Notes: generated from the letters alone by a model not told the origin. Shown: positions 47,740-59,399, numbered from the stretch's first letter. The stretch is 64,000 bases of DNA from Zygnema cylindricum (GCA_037447655.1 JBBHKE010001377.1:62001-126000); one strand, 5' to 3'. Translations and numbers: made by a program.

Positions 47740-50700
47740 AAAAGTGACAGGGGAAACCGAAGATGAGTCTTCTGAGGAGGATGGGAAGCTTCTTCTTGAC
47801 GAGAGTCTGGAGGAGAAGGAGATCCCTCAGAGACAGAAGTGTGCCTTTGGAGCAATTCAGGAACTCCAAAGAAAGGATGGATCATCGACTCAGGTGCATC
47901 CATGCATATGTGTTGTGATAACGAACTCTTCACTAAGCTCAAAAAAATCCCTACTGTAGAGATAGAGTATAGGGATGGGAGAGTGGTTACTACGGATCTA
48001 GTGTGGTTAGTAAATCTGAAAGTCTTAGTGGAGGGTAAGACTTCTATACTCATATTCTCAGATGTACTCAACATTCTTCAGCTGTGTAAAAATCTTGTCT
48101 CTACGTCTGTGTTAGATGACAAAGAGTTCGATACATTCACTAGAAAGGGAGTCTTTACAGCTAAGTATGGGGATCAAGTTTATTTCACTGTAGATAAGGG
48201 TAGCCAAGGAATGTTTAGGCTAAACCTGAGTAATGAAAAGAAGAATGCTTATTATATTGGTGCTCCAAAGTTGATGATTTGGGATAAACGATTAGGGCAT
48301 GTGCATTTTGATAGGTTGATGGAAATGAAAAAGCTTGGGGTAGTAGAAGGCATTCAGTTCGGGGATAATGAAATGATGAATGATTGTAGTGGGTGTGCTC
48401 AAGGTAAGGATCACAGACTTCCCTTTCCGAAAGCCGCCACATATAGAGTTGAGAAAGTACTAGATCTAGTACACACAGATTTATGGGGACCCGCAAAAGT
48501 ACCTTCGGTTGGAGGGAAGAGGTCTATGTTGAAAATAACCGATGACTGGTCTATATACTCTAAAGTCTACTTTCTAAAAACAAAGTCTGAAACGTCAACT
48601 TACTTCAAAGAATATAAATCTTGGAGTGAGAAGTTGCATGGAACCCCTATTAAGACAATAAGGAGCGACAATGGGGGGGAATATACCTCTTACGAGTTTG
48701 AGGAGTATTTGAGAGATGAGGGAGTTCAGCACCAGAAAACCGTACCGTATAACCCGGAACAAAATGGGGTAGCTGAGAGGTTGAACCGAAGAGTAGGAGA
48801 TAGTGCATGTAGCATGTTGGCCAACAAGAGAATCAGAAAGAGAATTTGGGTAGAGGCCATGAATTGTGCCAACAACATTAAAAATATAGTCCTTACCTCG
48901 GCTCTAAAGGGAAGACACCTTATGAGAGGTGGGTGGGAAGGAAACTTGATATCTCTCACCTTAAAGTATTCGGTAGCCAAGTTTACAGTCTTGACACGGA
49001 TAGGAAAAACAAGAAACTTGATGCTAAAAGAAAACATGGATACTTTGTGGGATGTGATGAGGATGTCAAAGGATATAGAGTTTATGACTTAGCAAAGAGA
49101 GATATGATCCTGGTCAAACACCTAGTTGTCATGGATGAAGGGAAGTCATTTGACCTTTTTAAATATACCAAAAAGATAAGAATCAGATTTGAGTTTGAAG
49201 GTGAGGAGGCCTCCATCTTTCCCGAAAGGGACATGAGTGAAACAAGGATTGCACATTTAGGGGAGATCAAAGACATAGGCAATCCACCGAAAACCTCACA
49301 TATTCTTTTGGACTTCGATGAGACAAAAGAGGAGGGACCGGAACCGGCTTTCATGGATAGGGGAGCCTGTGAAACAGTAAGGAGAAATCCAAGACTTCCC
49401 TCCATCCCAGCTTCGGAGTTTGAGGGGGGAAGAAGGAGCAGCAAAAGGATATAGGAAAAACATGCTGCTCACAAGGTAACTAAGCTATCTCACCTTGATG
49501 AGCCTCAGTCATACTCGGAGGTAGTAAACAGTTCACAGAAAGACTAATAGATTAGAGCCATAAATGACGGCCTCTATCATGGAAGCAAATACTTGGGAAC
49601 TAGCGGACTGTCCTCCTAATAGAAAAAACCGATTTGGTGTAAATGGGTGTTTAAACTAAAATTGAACCCATATAATACCATTGAGAGGTATAAGGCTCGA
49701 TTGGTAGCAAAGGGGTTCACCCAAAAAGAGGGGATTGACTATGAGGAGACCTTTGCTCCAGTTGTTCGGTTCCCATCAGTAAGGATTCTCCTCACTCTGG
49801 CAGCAGCGGAAGACATGGAAATACACCAGATGGATATTAAGACGGCCTTTCTTAATGGTGAGTTAGAGGAAGAGATATTCATGAGGCAACCATAGAAATT
49901 TTTGGAGGAAGGAGAAGATAGCAAAGTGTGCAGGCTCATCAAGTCTATATATGGAATGAAGCAGGCTCCTCGACAGTGGACTAAGAAACTAGATGAGTTT
50001 CTCACCGGTCTAGGGTATATCCGGATCAGTTTTTACCATTCTATCTATATGTTTGAGGATGAAAATGGTGTCGTTTTTATGCCAATCTATGTGGATGATC
50101 TACTTGTGCTCAGTAAGTCTTTGGAAAACATGAATAGGCTAAAGAAAGATCTTAGAGGCAGATTTGATATGAAGGATTTAGGTGAGGCAAAATACATTTT
50201 GGGGATCGAAATGGAGAGAGTTAGGGGGAAAGGGATAATCAGATTTACTTAGAAAAGCAATAGTAATATGCTTGAGAAATTCTAGATGGAAAAGGCTAAT
50301 AGTTGTACCACTCCTATAGACTTGAAAAAAGTAATTGATGGAAGTGTAGGAGGAGTGATGATCTTAGATGATCAGATGAGTCCAAAGGAGAGAGATTTTA
50401 TGAAGTTTATCCCTTATAGACAGGTCGTAGGAAGTTTAATCTATTTTATGAACTGTACCAGGCCGGACATAGCGGCAACAGTTGGAGTACTCAGTAGGAG
50501 TCTTAATGATCCTAGGAAGAGAGACTGGGAGGCAGACAAGAGAGTCATGAGATATCTGGTGGGAACCAGAGAGTTATGGTTGCATTTAAGAGGGGAGCAC
50601 ACTGCCATCACTACTTGGAGTGATGCTAGTTATGGGGACGCACCTATGAGAAGATGCACTTCAGGGTATGTGTTGTATGTGGGGGAAGGTGCTTGCTGTT

Positions 50701-51074
50701 GGAGTGGTAAGCAACAAAGGTGGTCTACTATGGAGGCTGAGTACATGGCCCCTTGTTCTGCTGTGAAAGAATTAATATGGGTCAAGTCCTTATTGCAAGA
50801 ACTGGGGTATATGAAGGAGGGAGTGCATGAAGTGTTTTGTGATAATCAAGCTTCCATTCCAATTGCAGCTAATCCAAATCATCATTTCAAAGTAAAGCAT
50901 ATGGACATAAGATTGAGTTTTGTGAGGGAAAAGGTTGAGAATAAGATTGTGAATCTTGTATATAGATCTGATGAGGAAATGGTGGCTGATATGATGACAA
51001 AACCAGTGCCCTCTCCTAAATTGAAATATTGCATAGAAAAATGTGGACTAAAACTAAAGTTAATGTTAGACTAG
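47740..51074 (+). pseudogene. Copia A pol (protease, integrase, RT, RNase H)
   Basis: Protease DSGASMHMC is at about 47890. The integrase zinc region reads IWDKRLGHVHF...CSGCAQGK, with Asp in place of the usual first His, then the catalytic residues in HTDLWGP, RSDNGGEY and NGVAERLNRR. A frame change occurs near 49000. Reverse transcriptase (DYEETFAPVVRFPSVRI; IYVDDLLVLSKS) covers about 49650-50250 with stops at 49893 and 50250-50285. RNase H (WSDASYGDAPMRRCTSGYVL; EAEYMAPCSAVKE; KHMDIRLSFVREK) runs to the end at 51074. The purine tract AAAATATAGGGAG precedes the 3' LTR. Confidence 0.9.
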
Positions 51075-51087
51075 AAAATATAGGGAG

Positions 51088-52119
51088 TGTTGAAATTAAT
51101 AGATTTCTAGAGTATTTTCTACAAATAAATATGTTAGTATAAAAGGAAAAGAAAAAAGGCGGGCAGTTTGCCTTCACCTCCTCTCTCTAGCCCTCATACT
51201 TGTTGTAGTCACTGTAAGATAGAGAGGATGGTTAAGCCATGGCTGCCTTAGTTCAGCAGGCTAGAGTAAAAAGTGACTAATGTCACTCTCAACAAAAGGT
51301 TGGTTCCTGCAAGACTCGAACCTCCGACCGGTAGAGTACGGTGTAGCCGGTAGCTCTAACTAGTCTGTCATGAAGTCCGTTAAATTACATGGGGTGTGAT
51401 ACGTATTTAAATTGATACATGGTCTTGAAACTGATTAACTGAAATGTGAACAAAGGAACTTAGAACTAGTTAAATTTTTTCAATGCGGACGTCATTTCAC
51501 ACGAAACCAATGAATCGGACATTTGTTTGGACCGTCGACATTTAATGTCGGGTTTAATCCGACGACGCATATCATTGTCGAGATCGCGGAATGGTCACTT
51601 AGACATTTATGGACCTGGCATGACCTGGTGCCACGTGGAAGGATAACATTTGGTCGCAGCAATTCTGGGGAACATATGGACAAGTGGAAAAGTGAAACGC
51701 GTCTACTCAGTGGCCTTATTGTACACAGCCCGTACAGAAAGGACATCGGCCATAGTACCTTTCTGTACTTTACAGTCATGTGATTGGTTTGTACTTCAGT
51801 AGATAGGGGTTGTGAGAGGGATATAGGACTTAGGAAAATCTGGTAGGTAGTCACCTCTCTCTAAGAGAGCTTTGTATGAAATAGGCATTTTTGCCGGCTC
51901 ATAACTTATCGGCTAGTTGGCATTTTTCAGTGATTCTTTCTGCTAAAAACTCAAGATTCTTTGTGCTACAGACTCAAGGGAGTCCAGACTACACAAGGGT
52001 GTAGTCAATCTGTGAGTTTGCATTCTTGGGCAGCAGTGGTTTTGGCTTGAAGTGGGCTAGTTAAAAACTATCTAGATGCTTCTTGTATTATGTAGTCCAA
52101 TGGAGGACACAAAATTTCA
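51088..52119 (+). repeat. Copia A 3' LTR (1,032 bp)
   Basis: It starts TGTTGAAATTAATAG and ends ACACAAAATTTCA, with TG...CA termini. It carries the empty site of the MITE found in the 5' LTR, and a TATA-like AGTATAAAAGG. Confidence 0.92.
51303..51373 (-). other. Antisense tRNA-like sequence, copia A 3' LTR
   Basis: The minus strand reads GACTAGTTAGAGC, a perfect 5-bp stem ACCGG/CCGGT, and GGAGGTTCGAGTC with a consensus T loop TTCGAGT. The same stem is present in the copia C LTR copy although the enclosed loop differs in sequence and length (15 versus 18 nt). Confidence 0.6.
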
Positions 52120-52733
52120 ATTTGGAGCGGAAAAAGAAAGATTTTTTATCTCTTCATGCAAAATTTTGGTACAAAGGGAGTGGAAAGAAATAGATTGGTC
52201 TAGATTGTCAAACGAATAAATGAAATGGGAAAAGGTTTCAGGAAGTCCTCCCAAAAGGGTAGAGGAGAGATCCTCGTCGGAAAGGTGCACGCGAATCATG
52301 GTGCACTTTGCGGCCAACAAATTCAACCGTGCTAATCCAATCTTGCATAGAGTCTATAGGTTTTTTGATGGAATTGAAAAATGCTTGTTTTTGAATTCGG
52401 CTGGCGGCCCATCGGGTTTGAATAAAAGCCGCTTGAAGACGATTCCAAGCCTTGGCGGGAGAAGAGGCGCCACGAACAAGACGAGTGTGCTCAGTTTTAA
52501 GTGTCATCACTAGGCGAGCGTGCGCATCCTCATCTTTTTATTTCCATGTCATTATTTTCAACTCTTTGCTAGCTTTTTGTGTTGGTGTATCAGTCGAGGA
52601 AAGAATAAAAGGATTTGAAATTCGTAAAAAGTGATCCCAAATCTTCTCATGTTTGAAAAAATGCATGGCCGAAAAGGAATAATCATAGAAGTTTTGGCAA
52701 TCAAACTTATGGATGCTATTAAAAGTGGCATGA
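52120..52733 (-). pseudogene. Copia B gag, N-terminal part
   Basis: On the minus strand, downstream of the primer site: HKFDCQNFYDYSFSAMHFF and KHEKIWDHFL (gag N-terminal pattern), then RGASSPAKAWNRLQAAFIQ, KKPIDSMQDWI, LLGGLPETFSHFIYSFDNLD and LHEEIKNLSFSAPN, where copia A interrupts it. The remaining gag starts again at about 45554. The family member at 61.0-61.5 kb reads through this point and confirms the join. Confidence 0.85.
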
Positions 52734-52747
52734 CCAGGCCCATAACC
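52734..52747 (-). promoter_or_regulatory. Copia B primer-binding site of half-tRNA type
   Basis: On the minus strand GGTTATGGGCCTGG follows the LTR end. It matches the initiator tRNA-Met anticodon region, as in copia A, over GGTTATGGGCC. An ATG is again inside the site, but here the frame downstream differs from the gag frame, so a frameshift or another start is required. Confidence 0.7.
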
Positions 52748-53265
52748 TATTGGAGGTGGATTGGCAGATGCCTTGAGATTATACACAAGAGAAATATCAA
52801 TTCATTTGAAAGAGAAATTGATTTGTATTTGGGATAATTTCATTAAGTGAGAAAATTCACTTATATACAAAATACATAGTGCTAATTAATGTGGATTCTC
52901 AGCACTCTTTGGTGCGCTAGAACAAGAAAGATCCTAGTCAGGTTTCTACGTGACTAGATTCTAATGTATGTAGACTAGATTCTAGCGTAAGTTACATTGT
53001 AACGGATTTGACTTTAGGACGCAATGTACAAAAGTAATTAGGACCTAGAGTAACGACGTAGACTAAAGCGACAAAGAGTACGAAGAAATAAATAAAGTAC
53101 AAAAGAAAATTACGTATGACAAAGATAAACCGTCGCCCAAAAGACTTCTAAGTGAAGACCAAGATTGGACTGACGCATGTAATGAATGGTACAAACAAGA
53201 CCTAGACCGGACCTACGCATAAAATGATGGGTACGGACTGAACCGACGCTAAATGTCCTTTAACA
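52748..53265 (-). repeat. Copia B 5' LTR (518 bp)
   Basis: On the minus strand from TGTTAAAGGACATTTAGCG at 53265 to CCACCTCCAATA at 52748. The same LTR, with the same ends, is found at 62715-63342. The outer flank starts TGTAT and runs into a microsatellite. Confidence 0.85.
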
Positions 53266-53369
53266 TGTATCACATTGCATCATTTTGTGTTGTACTGTAT
53301 TCGATTGCTTTGTATCATTATGTGATGAACGGTTGCATTTTTGTATTGTATGTATTGTCTTGGATAGTA

Positions 53370-53610
53370 TTATGTTCTAATAATGTGATATGATGTGATG
53401 TAATTTGATGAGATGTGACGTAATGTAATGTAATGTGATATGATGTAATGTGATGAAATGTGATGCAATGTAAAGTAATATAATGTGATGAAATGAAATG
53501 TAATGTGAATAATGTGATAAAATGTGATGTGATGTAATGTGATGTAATGTGATGTAATGTAAAGTAGCGTGATGAAATGTGATGTGATGTAACGTACTAT
53601 AATGTGTTTT
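53370..53610. repeat. TGATGTAATG-type microsatellite
   Basis: Imperfect array of 5- and 10-bp units (TGATG, TAATG, TGTGA) beside the copia B LTR. Minus-strand frames through it (His/Tyr/Ile-rich) are artefacts. Confidence 0.9.
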
Positions 53611-53639
53611 ATAGCTCATCATAATTTAATGTATTTTTA

Positions 53640-54215
53640 ATGTCTCTATTGTATTTGGCCATAATTATTTGTGTTGCAGCCATCAGATCATAGTTGTTCG
53701 TAGCGTTTAGTGCAAACGATTCAATCGCGACAAACTCTTCGTAACAAACGCATTGAACGTTTTGAACAAATTGTTAAAAATAGTTATTCATTCGTACACT
53801 TCCGTACATATAAAACAAAAAAAAATACATATAGCGCAGTTTGTAAGTTTTCCGTTAATGAGCGTTAAACAATATAGAATAGTTTTATACCTATCACACT
53901 CCATGTTTGTATCAAAATTCCGTCATCAATTGGTAACGGCCAATATGAGAAAAGGCTACGTCTACACATAGTAGACCCTGGTTCAAAAGTTGGCAGGAGC
54001 AAATTTTTGTCAAAGTCCGTTCGTTGATGCTATCTGACAAACAGCCATAGCCGCCTTCTCTCTCTATCTCTCAAACATTACGCGACTGCAAAAAATTAAA
54101 TAACAGACCATGTACAAATGACATTTTTCACATTCAGCATTGCACGACATAAACAAAAATCATATTCAAAAAAGATCAATCATATTAATCCAAAAAAAAA
54201 AAATCTTTTTCATCT
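53640..54215. other. Intergenic, nothing recognised
   Basis: AT-rich DNA between the microsatellite and the DUF659 hAT remnant. Confidence 0.5.
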
Positions 54216-54219
54216 ATCT

Positions 54220-56212
54220 CTACTCTAAGTCTTCTTCTCCTACATCAATGTCCATGATGTCTTCATCCGAACCCTCTTCCCCTACCTCCCTTTCCTCTTC
54301 TTCCCATGCCATCATGTTCTCTTCAAAGCTAACATCCTTAGTCTTCTTTAACAGCCTAAGATTAGTGAATACCCATACTAGATCATTAGCCCCTTTAGCC
54401 GTTAATCTATTTTTTTTCTGCTGCTGAGCATTGTGCAAGTATTTTTACTGCAATCTTCTACAAGATAGCAGTGGCAAAGCCAAACTCTTGCCACCACTTC
54501 CACGCAGACATCTTTCTTGCAGAAGATAGTGTAATTTCCCTACCAAAAACTCCCTCAAAACATCTATATTTTCACAATTGTTCGCAGGCATCTTCTATCT
54601 CCTCCACATTTGGAAGCATCCTCTCCAACATTGTCTGAAAACCTTCCATAACTATTGCGTTTTCATGCTGCCCATATGCAAGGCTTTGATACTCCAGATC
54701 GAGTATAAAGCCGACCGCATAAATGGGACTATGCGCCATCTTCCACCTCGCCACCCAAGCTATTTTCAACTCTTCCAAAATCTGGATGCCCTCATGAATA
54801 TTACCTCCTCCAGCGCAAACTAAATTCTCCAAAAAGTGTCCAATCGCGTAAAAACCGTGGTAAACCTTCCCCACATTCGGGCCACCTTTGTCGCATTCCC
54901 TCATTAACCGCACCACACATTTTGAAATCGACACGGCCTCACTCACTCTAACCCAAAACGATGTGCTTAAAACGTGGCACCTAATCTTAGCCCCATCTAT
55001 TCTGTATATATGCTTCCCCACCCGTTCTTTAAATTTGTCATCAAACATCAAACGCTCCAGACTCTCTTTCACATCTAATAGCTTCTGGGGCATAATGAAA
55101 TTTGTGGCAAACCTAGTCTCTCTAGGTTTCAGAAGCCAAAGTTCAAAAGTTCTATTGAATATGGCTACACTCATGCTATGATTAGTGATGAATTTCAATA
55201 TTTCTTTTGCCTCCCAGACAGGTTTGTAAATAAATGATAACCTACTCCAGTCTTCCAACAACAAGTAAAGGATGTGTGCAGCGCATGGCGTCCACGTGAT
55301 AGAAGGGTGCTTTGCCGCGAGCAACGAGGCTACTTCCTTGTTCACTAGGGCAAAATCGGTAATAATATGCACCACATTCTCCACCCCTATCGCAAGTACT
55401 CCCTTTTCTAACACTTGGCATATGTAGTCGACGTCCTTAATATTCCCACTCGTATGTAGACGACGTCCTTAATATGCCCACTCGTGTTTCTGCTGTCAAA
55501 AATATGTATGTCACCTTTGAATGTGACTGCTAGAATATTTAGGAGAGGTTTATCATCTGTTGTTGTCCACCCGTCTGATGTGATCGTGGCACCGGTGACA
55601 TAAATAGTTTCTTCATAACTAGCCTAATCTTTCTTCACCTTCGCCGTTGTCCACCCGTCTAATGTGATCGTGGCACCGGTGACATAAATAGTTTCCTCAT
55701 AACTAGCCAAATCTTTCTTCACCTTTGCCTTGGTCTGTAATAGGAGATGATTTCTCATTGCACTACGGATTGGTAACTTTTAAGATCCACCTATATCACC
55801 GGTCTTCTTCACCGCTGCCTTGAAATATGGATCCTTTAAAAGTCTGAATGGCAATCTATTGGCGAAGAAAGCCGTGGCCCAGGCTAAATCTACCTCTTTC
55901 TTATTATGTCTGTTAAATGCATTTTTTATTTTTGACTGCACACCTGGCATTCGGAATCGGTGGAAAACTGCTAGCGAGTTCATCCAAGTCAAGCAATACA
56001 CGTTTTTGAGAGGAATTTGTAGTTTTTTGGTTATCCGATGCACTAAACTCCTCCTTCACCTCGTCTGGACACATTGTGCAAGCTCCAATCCCTGCACTCT
56101 TGACGTTTCTAAGAAGATGATTTCTGATCCTCGTCGCTTGGGCGTTATATTCGAAGTTGCAATAAATACAGACGCATAATCGGTTGGCCACCAGAATCCC
56201 ACCATCCTTCAC
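54220..56212 (-). pseudogene. hAT transposase of the DUF659/BED type, decayed
   Basis: From 56212 on the minus strand: a BED finger (CIYCNFEYNAQATRIRNHLL), PDEVKEEF, the DUF659 start WATAFFANRLPFRLLKDPYF, then the segment with SDGWTTTDDKPLLNILAV and FDSRNTSGHIKDV, VVHIITDFALVN with ITWTPCAAHILYLLLEDW, a long helical region, and the C-terminal NRLTAKGANDLVWVFTNLRL with an acidic tail. This is the plant-type DUF659 hAT order. The gene is broken near 55415-55780 by two tandem duplications (about 80 bp and about 30 bp) and by frame changes. Terminal repeats were not found. Confidence 0.85.
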
Positions 56213-56741
56213 GTGCTCCTACTCCTCTCCTCGAATTTTGGGCATGGTTTCTTCTTCCGAAGTCTTGAAGAGAGGATAGTAAAAAGCTTGGGAGGGAGGA
56301 GGGAAGAAGAAGGAGAGGGACAAAGCTAATTTTTTTTCAAGGAAATGTATGTCAAAATGTGTCAAATTGATGACAAAGTGGTCGATGAAAGTGGGGAAAC
56401 GAATGATGATCAAAAATGGCAAAAATTTATAAATAAAAAATTAAAGATTCCTATCAAGTGTATATTTTTTTTGGATTCTTCTAACATAGAAATGACCTAA
56501 ACATTTGAAATTAATAACCAACAAAAATACAAAAAATACAAAAAAATCTTCAATACGGTCTACGAAAAAGACAAAAAAAAAGCTGCTTATTAACACAAGA
56601 GATAGAAAAGTACATCCACCAAAAGAAAAAACAAGCATATATATAAAAACATACATAAATAACGAATAATAATAAAAGGGACATAAACAGCAAGAAAAAA
56701 AAAAAATTAGGAGAAAAAAAAAAACAAACCAGAAAAGTTAC

Positions 56742-58009
56742 TTCGCCGAATGTTCCCTTAATCTTAACATCTGGAATTGGCGATTTGTTTTCATTGAAAA
56801 AAATCTGCAAATCCCATAAAAATATTATAAAAAAAATGTGAAAATCTTCAAATATGTTTTAAAACTTTCCAAGTAATTCATAAAACAAACAATGAGAAAA
56901 AAACAAATCCCATTACACAGAAGAAATGATAGAATAGCACACATTTTAAATGAAATCAAGGGAAAATAAAACGGAAAATAAATTTCTTTGGCAAAAATTT
57001 TACCGTCGCGAAAAAATGTGCGCTCGCAAATAAAAACAAAACAAAGAACATATAAATAAAATAAAGGAACATATAAAATAAATTAAAATCAAAACATACT
57101 TTTGTAAACCATGCAATGTAATTTATCATACAGGAAAAAAGCAAGTGTACTTCCTATGCAAAAAAAAAAGATTTTTGGGAAACAATTCACAAATTAACTC
57201 CTGTGATAAAAACTGAAAACTTACTTTTGTGAAAAAACCTGAAAAATCACTTCTCCAGGAAAAAGTTCAAAAATTACTAAAAATAAAAATGTAAAAACAA
57301 CAAAAAAAAAAAGCTTTTTAGGGTTTCTCACATGAGCTTGAGAAGATCCAACTTTCTCAAATTTGGCGATTTTTTTCGATACTTGTGGGACCCCGCCCAA
57401 ACAAATATAAATGGTATTTTTGCAAAAAATTTTGTTCATCGTCGAACAAATCGCTCCTCCGGAATTATTGTAAATCGTCTGTTTATGGCTCTTTCCAATC
57501 CTGTGAAAAACGAGAAAGGGAGAGAGGGAGGGAGGGAGGGAGGGAGGGAAATCAGCACATTTGTCCGCTAAAGGACAAACGTCCAGGTGAAAACTGTGCG
57601 GACATAGAAAGTCCTCCTCCGTAGATGTAACAATTCCCTCCCAAAAAAAACACACCCAACACAAAAAAAAAATCACCCCCCGCCTCCGAAGCAGACTACC
57701 ACCCAATAAAAACGAAAAAACAAGTTGTAAAAACCAGAAACAAACAAAAACCAAACCAAAAACAGAAAACAAGCAAACACAAAAAACAACCAAACAAAGC
57801 AGAAATTAAACAGAAATAGAATAAATAATTACTCACGTTGCCTGCGAATTGAAATGGAGGACTCCCGTGACATCTGTCACGTCCATGTTGTGATGTGAGT
57901 CCTCCCGCAAAACCAGGGTGGTATCGTACGGAAGGACGTACTGGGACCCCAGGAGGTTCACCAGAGTGGGATGATAGGGGAAGCCTTGGGGAGGAGGGTG
58001 GTGAGACAT
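56742..58009 (-). CDS. LURP-one-related (LOR, tubby-like fold) protein; 3' part missing
   Basis: Three exons join in phase on the minus strand: 58009-57837 (ATG at 58009), 57500-57383 and 56804-56742. The protein follows the LOR pattern: LPYDTTLVLREDS (compare APYPxxLxVR), NMDVTDVTGVLHFN (compare F-V-x-T-D-x-N-G-x-L-F), TIYNNSGGAICSTMNKI (compare LLDxSGxPLxxIRxK), TIYICLGG (compare WxVFRGG) and PDVKIKGTFGEVTF (compare CDFxVKGSWxER). LOR proteins have a 12-strand barrel around a hydrophobic helix; plant members act in pathogen response, and the tubby-like fold may bind membrane lipids. The last strands and helix are not found: the sequence beyond 56740 runs into the DUF659 hAT within about 500 bp. 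Confidence 0.75.
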
Positions 58010-58565
58010 GGCTGCCCTAGGGAAAGAGAGTGAAAGAGAGCTGGAAGTAGAAGGGAGAGAGTGGAAAATTAAGAGGGAAGGGTAGCTATTTTTTTTTTTT
58101 ATTTCCTGACTTCAGGCAAACACGGAAAGCTACACACGTAAACACGGCTGAGACCTGAACCGTGTTTTCATGTGTCGGTCTTTGTAGTTATACGGCCAGT
58201 ATTCCCGGCTGTACTATTGAGGGCGTCGGTCCTGTACCATCGGGTACTATATGTAAAGCTACGTGTCGCGTTTTAGTGGCGTTACGTAAGATTAAGATTT
58301 TTCTGGTCGGAGAACGTACGAGCAGCAAATGTACGGCGGGCTTCCATTAGCGAAAAAGTGCGGTTGTTTATTGGATGCCGTACTTGTTTTGTACCATTCC
58401 GTAACAAATATATATATTTTAATATTTTTTGGGAAACGTATGTACGGAGATATGTGAAGATTCTCCAAGCTTTTAGGCGTAATCTTTTGACCGTCGGATT
58501 ATTTTATTTTTCAAATCGACGACGATTGGTGATACACGGAAACCATCCCGTGTTTTGACCAGGTG
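58010..58565. other. Upstream region of the LURP-one gene
   Basis: Likely holds the promoter and 5' UTR of the minus-strand gene. I see no other gene; short plus-strand frames lack any pattern. Confidence 0.4.
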
Positions 58566-58569
58566 ACCA

Positions 58570-58777
58570 CACCGTGTATCGCTTTTAGTGTTAACAATAT
58601 TTCGACACCTAAAACGTCTCTTTTACGTACACATTTTGTCCGAAAATCAATTTGAAAACCGCTAATCGGATGCTGAGTATCTCAACGTTCAATCGCAACC
58701 GTCAGATCCTTAATCTAACAAGTGTACTTGTTTTACACGGGGAAAAAAAACATAAACACTAATAGCGATACACGGCG
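58570..58777. mobile_element. MITE of the CACCG family (copy 5)
   Basis: Ends ACCGTGTATCGCTTTTAGTG and, inverted, CGCCGTGTATCGCTATTAGTG, with a palindromic interior and the block TCAATCGCAACCGTCAGATC shared with the copy at 22.97 kb. The right flank is TA; the left flank has drifted. Confidence 0.75.
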
Positions 58778-58779
58778 TA

Positions 58780-59210
58780 CTGTACCCACAGAATATCCGC
58801 GATGAAACGGGCTATGGCAACCTTACACGTGGTAAACCATTTTGCTTGGGACACGTGGATGAAAATTCACCAATAGCCGCGCGAATGTCTTTGCCTTCAA
58901 ATGTTTTTCACTTTTTTGACTCTCCTTTTGCCATCCACCGATCTTCGTGGAAGGATTTAGGGTTCTAGAACATTACAACAAATTCGTACGATTATATAGT
59001 ACGCACGTAGAAATATGACATTTTCGTACGCTTTTAACATTCGTCCGCTCGTACAGATCTTTCATTCAAATTTTGCGCTTGACAAATCTTTGACGATTTT
59101 TGACGTGAACACAAGCCTACGTGGTACCAATAAGAATAAAGCACGTAAGTGAAAGGCGTGTTTGTCCGTACGTTTGTTGGAAAAGCCTAATGGAAGTCAT
59201 GCCTACACTT
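58780..59210. other. Intergenic, nothing recognised
   Basis: No gene or repeat seen apart from frequent CGTACG-like hexamers, which recur across the window. Confidence 0.45.
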
Positions 59211-59214
59211 TGGC

Positions 59215-59355
59215 TGTACGAATTTTAGGTGTACGTTTTTTGGATCTGCGAATTTTGGGTGTACGAATTTTGGGTGTACGAATTTTTGGGTTTACGAATT
59301 TTGGGTGTACGAATTTAGAGTGTACGAATTTTGGGTGTACGAATTTAGGGTGCCA
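59215..59355 (+). repeat. 15-bp tandem repeat
   Basis: About nine to ten units of GTGTACGAATTTTGG with small changes. In one frame they translate as five-residue units (RILGV, then TNFGC), superficially like pentapeptide repeats, but the open frame is short and begins outside the array without a gene context. Confidence 0.85.
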
Positions 59356-59399
59356 TGTAACCGAAACCTAGTTTTGTTGCTTTGTTTTCATGGTGTTTT

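Larger units (their letters stand above)
45560..52119 (+). mobile_element. Copia A: LTR retrotransposon nested in copia B
   Basis: Two LTRs of about 1.0 kb (the 5' one enlarged by a MITE) flank gag, protease, integrase, reverse transcriptase and RNase H in Ty1/copia order. Flanks are ATAAG (45555-45559) and ATTTG (52120-52124); the uninterrupted relative at 61.2 kb reads GAGAGATTTGGAGCGG, showing that ATTTG was the target and that the left copy mutated. The insertion splits copia B gag between SFSAPN and the zinc knuckle. Both coding parts carry several stops, so the copy is dead. Confidence 0.92.

Noticed and set aside
53377-53622. His/Ile/Tyr-rich minus-strand frame
   Set aside because: Entirely encoded by the TGATGTAATG microsatellite.
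59162-59371. Pentapeptide-repeat protein
   Set aside because: The five-residue period comes from the 15-bp tandem repeat; the frame is only 69 codons and has no gene context.
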